A program made the position numbers and the translations under genes. Shown here piece by piece: positions 1-6,891 of a stretch of DNA of 12,966 bases. Location: positions 1 through 12,966 of the forward strand of contig JAEWLD010000146.1 of NCBI GenBank assembly GCA_023393485.1, written 5' to 3'. The stretch is from Bacteroidota bacterium. GTDB lineage: Bacteria > Bacteroidota > Bacteroidia > Flavobacteriales > Flavobacteriaceae. Each line of letters begins with the position of its first letter. Position 1 is the first letter of the stretch. The notes below the pieces were generated by a model. That model saw only the letters and a list, made by a program, of their open reading frames with translations, did no database searches and had not been told where the DNA came from.

Positions 1-1
1 G

Positions 2-658
2 CTTTACGACAATCTCAATTTTAAGCTGCCGCAGGCTGGAATCGTCGGCATCATCGGGCCGAACGGCGCCGGTAAAACGACGATTTTCAAAATGATCATG
101 GGCGAGGAAACGCCTGATGCCGGTGAATTTATAGTGGGCGACACCGTAAAAATCGCGTACGTTGACCAGTCGCACGCCAACATCGACCCAAACAAAACCA
201 TTTGGGAGAATTTCTGCGATGGCCAGGAACTGATCATGATGGGCGGGCGCCAGGTCAACTCGCGCGCTTATCTGAGCCGTTTCAATTTTGGCGGCAGCGA
301 CCAAAACAAAAAAGTGTCGATGCTTTCGGGCGGCGAACGAAACCGTCTGCATCTGGCGATGACGCTTAAGGAAGAAGGCAACGTACTGCTCTTGGACGAG
401 CCGACCAACGACCTTGACATCAACACGCTCCGGGCGCTCGAAGAAGGCCTTGAAAATTTCGCGGGTTGTGCCGTCGTGATTTCGCACGACCGCTGGTTCC
501 TTGACAGGGTTTGTACGCACATTCTTGCATTTGAAGGAAATTCAGAAGTTTATTTCTTTGAAGGAAGCTTTACCGAATATGAAGAAAACAAGAAGAAGCG
601 CCTTGGCGGAGACCTGACGCCGAAGCGCATCAAATACCGCAAACTCATTCGCGGCTAA
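2..658 (+). CDS. ettA: Energy-dependent translational throttle protein EttA (ABC-F ATPase), C-terminal part; 5' end outside the window
   Basis: The reading frame is open from base 2 and gives 218 residues: the second ABC domain of a cytoplasmic ABC-F protein. Visible motifs, numbered in the fragment, are Walker A GPNGAGKT (19-26), the signature LSGGE (108-112), Walker B ending LLLDEP (to about 134), the D-loop TNDLD, and the switch histidine in ISHDRW (H162). The tail, with FFEGSFTEYEE and a basic PKRIKYRK ending, closely resembles the C terminus of E. coli EttA as I remember it, which separates it from Uup and other ABC-F members. EttA binds the ribosomal E site and gates the first elongation step according to the ATP/ADP ratio; this is family knowledge. 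There are no transmembrane segments, so it is not a transporter. Roughly the N-terminal 60% (first ABC domain and linker) lies upstream of the window. A terminator follows directly. Confidence 0.93.
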   Translation, partial: LYDNLNFKLPQAGIVGIIGPNGAGKTTIFKMIMGEETPDAGEFIVGDTVKIAYVDQSHANIDPNKTIWENFCDGQELIMMGGRQVNSRAYLSRFNFGGSDQNKKVSMLSGGERNRLHLAMTLKEEGNVLLLDEPTNDLDINTLRALEEGLENFAGCAVVISHDRWFLDRVCTHILAFEGNSEVYFFEGSFTEYEENKKKRLGGDLTPKRIKYRKLIRG

Positions 659-664
659 GAAGTA

Positions 665-693
665 AAATCCTGTCTTTCCGGCAGGATTTTTTT
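665..693 (+). terminator. Rho-independent terminator of ettA
   Basis: An 8-bp perfect stem, AAATCCTG (665-672) with CAGGATTT (682-689), has a 9-nt loop and runs into a T tract (687-693). It begins 6 bases after the ettA stop codon and insulates the downstream sensor kinase gene. Confidence 0.85.
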
Positions 694-737
694 GCTTTTT
701 TACAAGGTTGATTTTGATTAAAATAAAAATTTGCGTT

Positions 738-769
738 TTGTCCACAGCATGATAAAAAACGTATATTTG
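738..769 (+). promoter_or_regulatory. Putative Bacteroidota-type promoter of the sensor kinase gene
   Basis: TATATTTG (762-769) matches the Bacteroidota -7 consensus TAnnTTTG exactly. A TTG (738-740) lies 21 bases upstream, within the usual spacing for the -33 element. The predicted transcript would start near 776 and leave a leader of about 14 bases before the ATG at 790. The assignment rests on motif match only. Confidence 0.55.
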
Positions 770-789
770 ACCCATTCAAGAGAATCCAA

Positions 790-2991
790 ATGCCCCGGAT
801 TAAATACTTTTTTTCTGTCGCCGCCTGGCTCATTGCGCTTGTCGGTTTCGCCCAAAACGAAACGCCGACGCGCCGCAGCATCACCACACTTACCGATAAG
901 GCCGACAAATACCTGACAGAATTCAAGTTTAAGGAATCCTTGCTATATTCAAGGGAAGCGCTCAAGCAGGCCATCCAGATCAAAGACGATTATCTGGTCG
1001 CCACGGCCTACAATACCATCGCCGGTAATTATGACGAACTCTTTGAAGACGACAAGGCCATCGAGATTTATAAGAAAGCCCTGACCTACGCGAAACGGAC
1101 TGGCAACGATTCCATCATCGGCTGGATCAACAACAATCTGGGCAATATGTACTTTTTTGAAAAGCATCAGTACCAGACCGGCATCGATTACTATAAAAAA
1201 TCGCTCGAAAGTGCCGCGAAAACCGCCGATACTGCCAAGCTCGTCCTTACGCATCTTAACCTGGCCCTGGCATATTCCGAAACCAAACAGTTCAAAAATG
1301 GATTGCCGCATCTACAATTCCTGAATGCTTATCACGACAAATACGGCGATGCGAACACGGCTTCATTCCAACTGATGCTCAATGCGATCTACACTGCACA
1401 AATCGGGCAGCACGCCAAGGCCGAGAGCTATTTTGCGCGGGCAATCAAACAGGCTAAAGCAGACAAAAATGATATTGACCTTTCGTACGTCTATCAGGAC
1501 TATTCAAAATTCCTGAAAAGTCGTGGAAGATACAAAGAGGCGTACGATTATTATACGAGATACGACAGTATAAAAGAAATAGTCTACAATGCCGACAAGA
1601 TCCAAACCGGCGACGCGGAAGGCGTGAATCTCGAAATCGACGAGTACAAACGCGCGCTGGCCCGGATTGACGCCGAAAAGGAAATGCAGGCGCTGCGTTT
1701 CAAAAAGTCGCAGATCATCCAGATTTTGCTGATTGTCGTATCACTTGTCATGCTGGTTTGGCTTTACACTTTGTACCGCAATTACAGTTTCAAGAAAAAA
1801 ATCAACCTTGAGCTCACGGCGGCCAACGAAGAACTCGCCGGGGCAAAAGAAAAAGCAGAAGAAGCGTCGCGGCTCAAATCGCAGTTCGTATCAACAATCA
1901 GCCATGAGCTGCGCACACCGTTGTATGGCGTGATTGGAATCACCAATATGATTCTCGACGAACATCGGGAATTGGCCGGCAGCACGCATTTGAACTCGCT
2001 AAAGTTTTCGGCCAAATATCTTTTGTCACTGGTCAATGACATTTTGCAGATCAACAAAATCGAAGAAAACCGGCTCACCCTTGAAAGCCTGACGTTCAAC
2101 ATATCGGACGAAATCAACACCATCATGAATTCGCTGCAATTCATCACGGTCAAGAACAACAATGTGGTGATGGCCGAGATTGACACTGACATTCCGGAAT
2201 TTGTGATCGGCGATAAAATCAGGTTCTCACAAATCATCATGAACCTGGTCAGCAACGCGCTAAAGTTTACGACCAATGGCGAAGTCATCATCACTGCCAA
2301 TCTCGAGCGCGTCGAAGGAAAAATAAATTATATCCATTTCAGCGTCCGCGACACCGGTATCGGAATTGCCCAGGCAGACCAGGATAAGATTTTCGAAAAG
2401 TTCGTCCAGATTGAGCGCAAGAAAGACGATTATCAGGGCACCGGGCTCGGACTATCAATTGTCAAGCGCCTGATCGAGGCTTTCGGCAGTGAAATCAAGA
2501 TCGAGAGTAAGGAAAACGAAGGTTCGGCGTTTTCATTTACGATCGGTTTCGAGGTCGATCCGGAAAAGTCGGCGCAGATCGTCAACAACATCGAGGTCGA
2601 TCTAACCTCTGGGCAGATTTTCAACATTCTCGTGGTTGAAGACAATAAGATCAATCAGGTCGTCACCAAAAAGATCATCGAAAGCAACAATTACCGATGC
2701 CAGGTTGCCGATGACGGTTACGCGGCGCTCGATATGCTGACCCGGCAGCAATTTGATTTGATCCTGATGGATATCAACATGCCCGGAATCAACGGCTTTG
2801 AAACCTCGCGGAAAATACGCGAACTCGGCCTCGACACGCCGATTGTGGCATTGACCGCGTTTGAAAAAGCCGAAATTGCAGAAGAAGCATTGTCTGCAGG
2901 CATATCAGACATCATCATCAAGCCGTTTGAGCCGGTTAAATTGTTCAGCATCATTGCAAACCTGATAGGGAAGAACAAGGCCGGCAATTAA
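790..2991 (+). CDS. TPR-containing hybrid sensor histidine kinase/response regulator
   Basis: A 733-residue inner-membrane signalling protein. An N-terminal signal sequence (1-21, hydrophobic, ending GFA before QNE) leads into a predicted periplasmic region of helical TPR-like repeats (about 30-265). A short coiled segment follows, then one transmembrane helix (about 309-329) and a second coiled-coil linker (335-365). The HisKA domain carries the phosphoacceptor H372 in SHELRTP. The HATPase domain has N485/N489 (N box), DTGIG (521-525) and GTGLGLS (550-556). The C-terminal receiver domain (611-728) has acidic E617/D618, phosphoacceptor D661 in LMDINMPG, T689 and K711. All catalytic residues are present. 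No HPt or DNA-binding output domain is fused, so phosphate must pass to a partner encoded elsewhere, or the receiver acts internally. The stimulus is unknown; periplasmic TPRs suggest a protein or peptide partner (inference). The start is supported by the signal peptide and upstream promoter. arr follows after 20 bp with no terminator between. Confidence 0.93.
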   Translation: MPRIKYFFSVAAWLIALVGFAQNETPTRRSITTLTDKADKYLTEFKFKESLLYSREALKQAIQIKDDYLVATAYNTIAGNYDELFEDDKAIEIYKKALTYAKRTGNDSIIGWINNNLGNMYFFEKHQYQTGIDYYKKSLESAAKTADTAKLVLTHLNLALAYSETKQFKNGLPHLQFLNAYHDKYGDANTASFQLMLNAIYTAQIGQHAKAESYFARAIKQAKADKNDIDLSYVYQDYSKFLKSRGRYKEAYDYYTRYDSIKEIVYNADKIQTGDAEGVNLEIDEYKRALARIDAEKEMQALRFKKSQIIQILLIVVSLVMLVWLYTLYRNYSFKKKINLELTAANEELAGAKEKAEEASRLKSQFVSTISHELRTPLYGVIGITNMILDEHRELAGSTHLNSLKFSAKYLLSLVNDILQINKIEENRLTLESLTFNISDEINTIMNSLQFITVKNNNVVMAEIDTDIPEFVIGDKIRFSQIIMNLVSNALKFTTNGEVIITANLERVEGKINYIHFSVRDTGIGIAQADQDKIFEKFVQIERKKDDYQGTGLGLSIVKRLIEAFGSEIKIESKENEGSAFSFTIGFEVDPEKSAQIVNNIEVDLTSGQIFNILVVEDNKINQVVTKKIIESNNYRCQVADDGYAALDMLTRQQFDLILMDINMPGINGFETSRKIRELGLDTPIVALTAFEKAEIAEEALSAGISDIIIKPFEPVKLFSIIANLIGKNKAGN

Positions 2992-3011
2992 TATCGCATT
3001 CCGACAAATTC

Positions 3012-3422
3012 ATGGACATCACTGAAAACCGCCTTTTGGACGACGGCCCATTTTACCACGGCACAAAAGCCGACTTAAAAATCGGCGATTTGCTGGCTGC
3101 GGGCTACAGTTCCAATTACAGGCCCGAAGTGATCATGAATCACATTTACTTTACGGCTTTGCCAAACGGGGCAGGACTTGCCGCGGCATTGGCAAAAGGC
3201 AATGGCCGCGAGCGTGTTTATATTATTGAGCCGACCGGGCCGTTCGAGAACGATCCGAACGTCACCGACAAGAAATTTCCCGGCAACCCAACACGGTCAT
3301 ACCGAAGTCAGGCGCCGCTGAAAATCATTGGCGAACTCGAAGACTGGATAAGGCAAACGCCCGAAGAAATCGCGAAATGGCGGGAGGCAATCGCCAATAT
3401 CAAAGGCGACATCATTAACTGA
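3012..3422 (+). CDS. arr: NAD(+)-rifampin ADP-ribosyltransferase (Arr)
   Basis: A 136-residue cytoplasmic enzyme of normal Arr length. Arr enzymes transfer ADP-ribose from NAD+ to the C23 hydroxyl of rifamycins and so block binding to RNA polymerase. Family hallmarks are visible: FYHGT with the NAD-site His (H16), MNHIYFT with Tyr (Y46), the aspartate of NDPNVTDKK (D81), and the FPGNPTRSYRS block (about 89-99). These correspond to the His, Tyr and Asp described as functional in the mycobacterial enzyme. The gene starts 20 bp after the sensor kinase stop with no terminator or clear promoter in the gap, so co-transcription is plausible. It converges on the helicase gene with 13 bp between stops. 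Codon use looks like its neighbours, and I see no integron attC-like palindrome or transposon end, so it appears to be a resident chromosomal gene. Whether it confers resistance in this host cannot be told from sequence. Confidence 0.93.
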   Translation: MDITENRLLDDGPFYHGTKADLKIGDLLAAGYSSNYRPEVIMNHIYFTALPNGAGLAAALAKGNGRERVYIIEPTGPFENDPNVTDKKFPGNPTRSYRSQAPLKIIGELEDWIRQTPEEIAKWREAIANIKGDIIN

Positions 3423-3435
3423 TTTTCCTTCGGCG

Positions 3436-4701
3436 TCAATACCAGCGGCGCTTATTCTTTTTCGAGCTTTCCGATATGCGGGATTTGTTTTTATTGTGTC
3501 CGTGGCCACCGGATTTGCTTGTATGCGGCTTTGGTTCGTCAGTTTTCATCGCTTCGGTTTTACCCGTCCACGGATACGGATGATCCGTAATTTCCTTAAC
3601 CTCTACGCGAATCAGTTTTTTGATGTCTTTCCAGTACGGCTCTTCGTCTTTGCCGCAGAATGAGATCGCGATGCCGCCTTCGCCCGCGCGTCCTGTACGG
3701 CCAATTCGATGGACATAGGTTTCAGGAATATTCGGCAGGTCAAAGTTGATCACATACGGCAATTTGTCGATGTCAATCCCGCGCGCGGCGATATCAGTTG
3801 CCACAAGCACGCCGACTTCCTTGTTTTTAAAGGCTTCGAGCACACGTTGACGCGCGCCCTGGGATTTGTCGCCGTGAATCGCTTCAGCGGCAACACCTTG
3901 TTTCCGAAGGTTTTTTACAACGTTGTCCGCTCCGTGCTTGGTTCGCGAAAAGACAAGCACATCGTGTAGATTTTCGTTGCGGATCAAATGATACAGCAAT
4001 TTCCGTTTGTCTGCTTTTTCTACAAAATAAACGCGCTGTTTTACGGTTTCGGCTGTCGATGAAACCGGCGTGACCTGGACGTGCGCCGGATCGGTGAGGA
4101 ACATTTCGGCCAGTTCACGGATCGCCATCGGCATGGTTGCAGAAAACAACAAAGTCTGTCTGTTGCCCGGCGTAAGTTTGACTATTTTCTTGACGTCGTT
4201 GATGAATCCCATGTCGAGCATCTGATCTGATTCATCGAGCACCAAAACGTGCAAATGATCCAGGTCGATAAAGCCTTGCTTGTGCAAGTCGAGCAATCTT
4301 CCGGGTGTGGCGATCAGTATATCGACGCCTTTCTTAAGTTGGTCGACCTGCGGAATTTGTGAAACGCCACCGAAAATCGTCAGTTGGCGAAGGTTTGTGT
4401 ATTTGCCGTAAGTGTCAAAACTTTCGCCGATTTGTATCGCAAGCTCGCGCGTTGGCGTCACGATCAGCGCGTGGATTTGCTTGTGGCGTTTCGACGAGCC
4501 GACATTGCGGTGCAGGTGATGGATGATCGGGATTGCAAATGCGGCAGTCTTGCCGGTTCCTGTTTGTGCAGTGCCAACAAGGTCACGGCCTTCAAGAACG
4601 ATTGGGATGGCCTGTTGCTGGATTGGCGTTGGATTGGTATAACCCTGTTCGGACACGGCCGTCAGGATGCTTTTTGATAAATTGAGATCTTCGAATAACA
4701 T
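3436..4701 (-). CDS. DEAD-box ATP-dependent RNA helicase (RhlE-like, DESD variant)
   Basis: A 421-residue cytoplasmic helicase with the full motif series: Q motif (GYTNPTPIQQ, 20-29), motif I AQTGTGKT (45-52), PTRELA (83-88), GG (111-112), TPGR (132-135), motif II DESD (156-159), motif III SAT (187-189), motif V with ARGID (306-310) and motif VI HRIGRTGR (331-338). The tail after about 380 is hydrophilic and basic (GHGHNKNKSR, KKNKRRWY) and probably contacts RNA. The second RecA domain and short basic tail suit the RhlE group, which acts in RNA remodelling, ribosome assembly and cold adaptation; the substrate here is unknown. Motif II has Ser where most members have Ala; the catalytic D156, E157 and D159 are kept. 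A perfect -7 element lies about 35 bases upstream of the ATG. The gene converges on arr. Confidence 0.93.
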   Translation of the reverse strand: MLFEDLNLSKSILTAVSEQGYTNPTPIQQQAIPIVLEGRDLVGTAQTGTGKTAAFAIPIIHHLHRNVGSSKRHKQIHALIVTPTRELAIQIGESFDTYGKYTNLRQLTIFGGVSQIPQVDQLKKGVDILIATPGRLLDLHKQGFIDLDHLHVLVLDESDQMLDMGFINDVKKIVKLTPGNRQTLLFSATMPMAIRELAEMFLTDPAHVQVTPVSSTAETVKQRVYFVEKADKRKLLYHLIRNENLHDVLVFSRTKHGADNVVKNLRKQGVAAEAIHGDKSQGARQRVLEAFKNKEVGVLVATDIAARGIDIDKLPYVINFDLPNIPETYVHRIGRTGRAGEGGIAISFCGKDEEPYWKDIKKLIRVEVKEITDHPYPWTGKTEAMKTDEPKPHTSKSGGHGHNKNKSRISESSKKNKRRWY

Positions 4702-4735
4702 AAATATAAATTAGGCCTTCAACGGTGAAAGCCTG

Positions 4736-4743
4736 CAAAGATA
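4736..4743 (-). promoter_or_regulatory. Putative -7 promoter element for the helicase gene
   Basis: On the minus strand this reads TATCTTTG, an exact match to TAnnTTTG. It would start transcription near 4729 and give a leader of roughly 28 bases before the ATG at 4701. I see no TTG at the expected -33 distance, so only half of the promoter is supported. Confidence 0.4.
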
Positions 4744-4797
4744 GCTTTTAAATTTGGGATTTTCCCCGACTGGGTTTCCTGGGCCGTCACCAAGGAC

Positions 4798-5865
4798 TCA
4801 AATGGTCGTTTCCTCATTGGTGTCTACGATTTCAGGCGTATTGGCTTTAACGAAATCGGTGACGAGATAACCGATGAGTTTGCCGATCAGGTGCGCGTTT
4901 TTTTCTTCGGCCAGATCGGGCGCGCCTTCGCAAATATGCACATAGGCGACGTTTTCGCTTTTTCCGAAATAATAAACAAAACGTCGTAGATCCTCAACCG
5001 AAAAACCGCTGATCGTCATCGCGCTGCTCGCAATCCCGGGAATCGCATCGAGGTCGACTTCAATGCCGAACGGATGATTCGAAACATATTCAAATGCTTG
5101 TTGCATTTCACCGGCAAAATCTTTTTCGCCGCGGATGCTGATCTCTTCATACGTATTGTACCGGATGCGGTCGTCTTCGCGCTTTTTCAGCGTCTTGAGC
5201 ACTTTCATCGACGTATAATTTTCATGCAGCCCGAAAATAAAGTATTTGTCCAGAAAACCTTCTTCAAAGGCATATGAAAAGCCGTTGCCGCTGTGACGTC
5301 CTTCCAAAATCCTGAAATCGGAATGCGCATCAAAATTGACTGCGTTGATCTGCTGGCCTTTGGCGAGCGCCGTACCTTTAATGTTGCCGTAAGCGTTGTT
5401 GTGGCCGCCGCCAATGACTATAGGGATTTTTCCGGCCGCGACAATCATTGAAATGATGTGACAGACGTCTTTGTCAATCTTGGCCACGTATTCATTGAGC
5501 AGTTGGCGCTGGTGGACGTTATGGAAATCGAGGTCTTTGACCGCATCCATTTCCTTGTCGACGTCGAGCGTGCCCAACACCAGAATATCGTAGCCTTTAC
5601 AATATTTGTTCTGCTGGATGTTCGCTATGGCCTTGATCGCACTTTTCCATGCCGAAGCTGCGCCCGGACGCCCAAAATTCGCCCTTACGCCAATGTCTTC
5701 GGGAATACCCAGCAATACATAACGCGCAGGGCAGGAAGCGAGGAAGTCTGCCGGTTCCACATCTTTTGGAACGGTCAGCATCGTCTCACCGAATTTGCTC
5801 TCGCCACTGCGATGGTTTGTCACTTTCGCGAGGTCGGTTACGGTAAATGGGAGCAGTTTTTCCAT
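4798..5865 (-). CDS. hutG: Formimidoylglutamase (arginase/ureohydrolase family)
   Basis: A 355-residue binuclear-metal hydrolase. HutG converts N-formimino-L-glutamate to L-glutamate and formamide, the last step of one histidine-degradation route. The expected metal ligands are all visible: H155 in GGGHNN, D179, H181 and D183 in DAHSD, and D271 and D273 in EVDLD. Arginase-family proteins with other substrates (agmatinase, arginase) share these residues. The choice of HutG rests on the neighbouring hutI gene, whose product is this enzyme's substrate, and on resemblance to flavobacterial proteins so annotated. The frame stays open upstream to 5940, but the ATG at 5865 is preferred. It follows an AG-rich GGAAAAAG stretch, gives a family-like N terminus (MEKLLPF), and leaves 88 bp for the divergent gene at 5954. 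On the minus strand TATTTTTG (5885-5878) matches the -7 consensus but lies very close to this start. Confidence 0.85.
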   Translation of the reverse strand: MEKLLPFTVTDLAKVTNHRSGESKFGETMLTVPKDVEPADFLASCPARYVLLGIPEDIGVRANFGRPGAASAWKSAIKAIANIQQNKYCKGYDILVLGTLDVDKEMDAVKDLDFHNVHQRQLLNEYVAKIDKDVCHIISMIVAAGKIPIVIGGGHNNAYGNIKGTALAKGQQINAVNFDAHSDFRILEGRHSGNGFSYAFEEGFLDKYFIFGLHENYTSMKVLKTLKKREDDRIRYNTYEEISIRGEKDFAGEMQQAFEYVSNHPFGIEVDLDAIPGIASSAMTISGFSVEDLRRFVYYFGKSENVAYVHICEGAPDLAEEKNAHLIGKLIGYLVTDFVKANTPEIVDTNEETTI

Positions 5866-5953
5866 TGAAACTTTTTCCAAAAATAATATAATTCGGTTAA
5901 CTGCGTTTATGTTAAAATATTTATTACATTTACTTATCACTTACTGTTACAAT

Positions 5954-6835
5954 ATGGAAAATCAACAAAGCAGCAACACTAATCTAAAAGTTATTATCGG
6001 CATTCTTGCTTTCCTGCTCGTGGCAAGTCTTGCTTACATGTACAAAATGAGCAGTGATGCCAAAGTGACCCAAACTACCTTGGTAGACGAGAAAGGCAAA
6101 GTCATGAATGAGCTTGAGGCGCTCAAAGTGAGTTATGACAAAGCGATTGCCGAAAACACATCGATGTCTGACGAATTGATCGCCGAACGCGACAAAGTCG
6201 TCAAATTGATGGAACAACTTGAAAAATCAAAAGGCGATGTCAAAGCAATGCAAAAGTATCGCGTACAGGCTGCAGCTTTGCAAAACAAGAACTCGGAATT
6301 ATTGGCACAGGTTGATGATTTGACCAAGAAGAACACAAAATTGACCGTTGAGCGCGACAGTACTGTCACCGTGTTGGGCGAGTCCAAAAAATACAACGAA
6401 GTGCTGATCGGCCAAAATGAAGAACTGTCCAAAACGGTTGAAAAAGGCTCAAAACTTTCGGTGTTGAACCTGAAAACGGCCGCTTATAAGCAAAGAAGCT
6501 CGGGCAAACAGATCGCTACCGATAAAGCCAGCCGCGCCGATGTCCTGAAAATAAACTTTACGATAGCCGAAAATGCCATCGCAAAACAAGGCGACCGTAC
6601 GTATTACGTTCAGGTTATCGATGCAAAAAACAACGTTCTTGGAAACAAACAGACCATCAACTTCGGTGAACAGTCGTTGACTTACAGCTTCAGCAAAGTG
6701 GTTCCGTATGAGAACAAGACCGTGCAGGTCACAGAAGATTTGCCAGGAAAAGACTATGCGAAAGGAACTTATTTCGTTAACATCTTCGATGAAACAGGCG
6801 AAGGCGTTTCAAAATCAAGTTTCATCCTAAAATAA
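5954..6835 (+). CDS. Membrane-anchored coiled-coil protein of unknown function
   Basis: A 293-residue protein. A short polar N terminus (1-11) precedes one hydrophobic helix (about 12-31, VIIGILAFLLVASLAYMY) and then a long charged heptad-like region (about 35-165) rich in Lys, Glu and Asn. It ends in a globular C-terminal part (about 175-293) with alternating beta-like stretches such as YYVQVIDAKNNVLG and KGTYFVNIF. The layout suggests an inner-membrane anchor with a coiled-coil stalk carrying a small domain in the periplasm; the topology is inferred. I recall similar flavobacterial proteins, some labelled 'chromosome partitioning protein ParA'. There is no Walker motif here, so that label is not supported. 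The ATG at 5954 is preferred over an in-frame ATG at 5795, which lies inside hutG on the other strand. The gene sits between hutG and hutI but on the opposite strand, so a link to histidine degradation is doubtful. Confidence 0.85.
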   Translation: MENQQSSNTNLKVIIGILAFLLVASLAYMYKMSSDAKVTQTTLVDEKGKVMNELEALKVSYDKAIAENTSMSDELIAERDKVVKLMEQLEKSKGDVKAMQKYRVQAAALQNKNSELLAQVDDLTKKNTKLTVERDSTVTVLGESKKYNEVLIGQNEELSKTVEKGSKLSVLNLKTAAYKQRSSGKQIATDKASRADVLKINFTIAENAIAKQGDRTYYVQVIDAKNNVLGNKQTINFGEQSLTYSFSKVVPYENKTVQVTEDLPGKDYAKGTYFVNIFDETGEGVSKSSFILK

Positions 6836-6860
6836 CTTCGATCTCTTAATTGAGGAAAAG

Positions 6861-6891
6861 AGTCCCGGACTAATCCACCGGGACTTTTTTT
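6861..6891 (+). terminator. Rho-independent terminator of the coiled-coil gene, abutting the hutI stop
   Basis: A perfect 8-bp GC-rich stem, AGTCCCGG (6861-6868) with CCGGGACT (6878-6885), has a 9-nt loop and is followed by seven T residues (6885-6891). The T tract reaches into the hutI stop codon (6890-6892). On the minus strand the same hairpin is followed by CTCTTTT, so it may also end hutI transcripts, though less efficiently. Confidence 0.85.

Noticed and set aside
2992..3011. Possible integron attC site or mobile-element boundary next to arr
   Set aside because: arr is often a gene cassette in clinical bacteria, so I looked for palindromic attC-like sequence, integrase and IS ends on both sides and saw none.
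4756..4800. Hairpin terminator for hutG upstream of the helicase gene
   Set aside because: Only a 4-bp GGGA/TCCC stem with a 3-nt loop is present, without a proper T tract on the minus strand, which is too weak to call.
5458..5868. 136-codon open frame on the plus strand inside hutG
   Set aside because: It is antisense to a gene with all catalytic residues, and its product has no recognisable motif or supporting start signal.
5866..5940. In-frame upstream extension of hutG by 25 codons
   Set aside because: The extra residues resemble translated AT-rich leader. It would leave only 13 bp to the divergent gene, and the ATG at 5865 has a purine-rich site upstream and a family-like N terminus.
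5795..5953. In-frame upstream extension of the coiled-coil gene
   Set aside because: It overlaps the 5' end of hutG on the opposite strand. The ATG at 5954 directly precedes the natural N-terminal membrane anchor.
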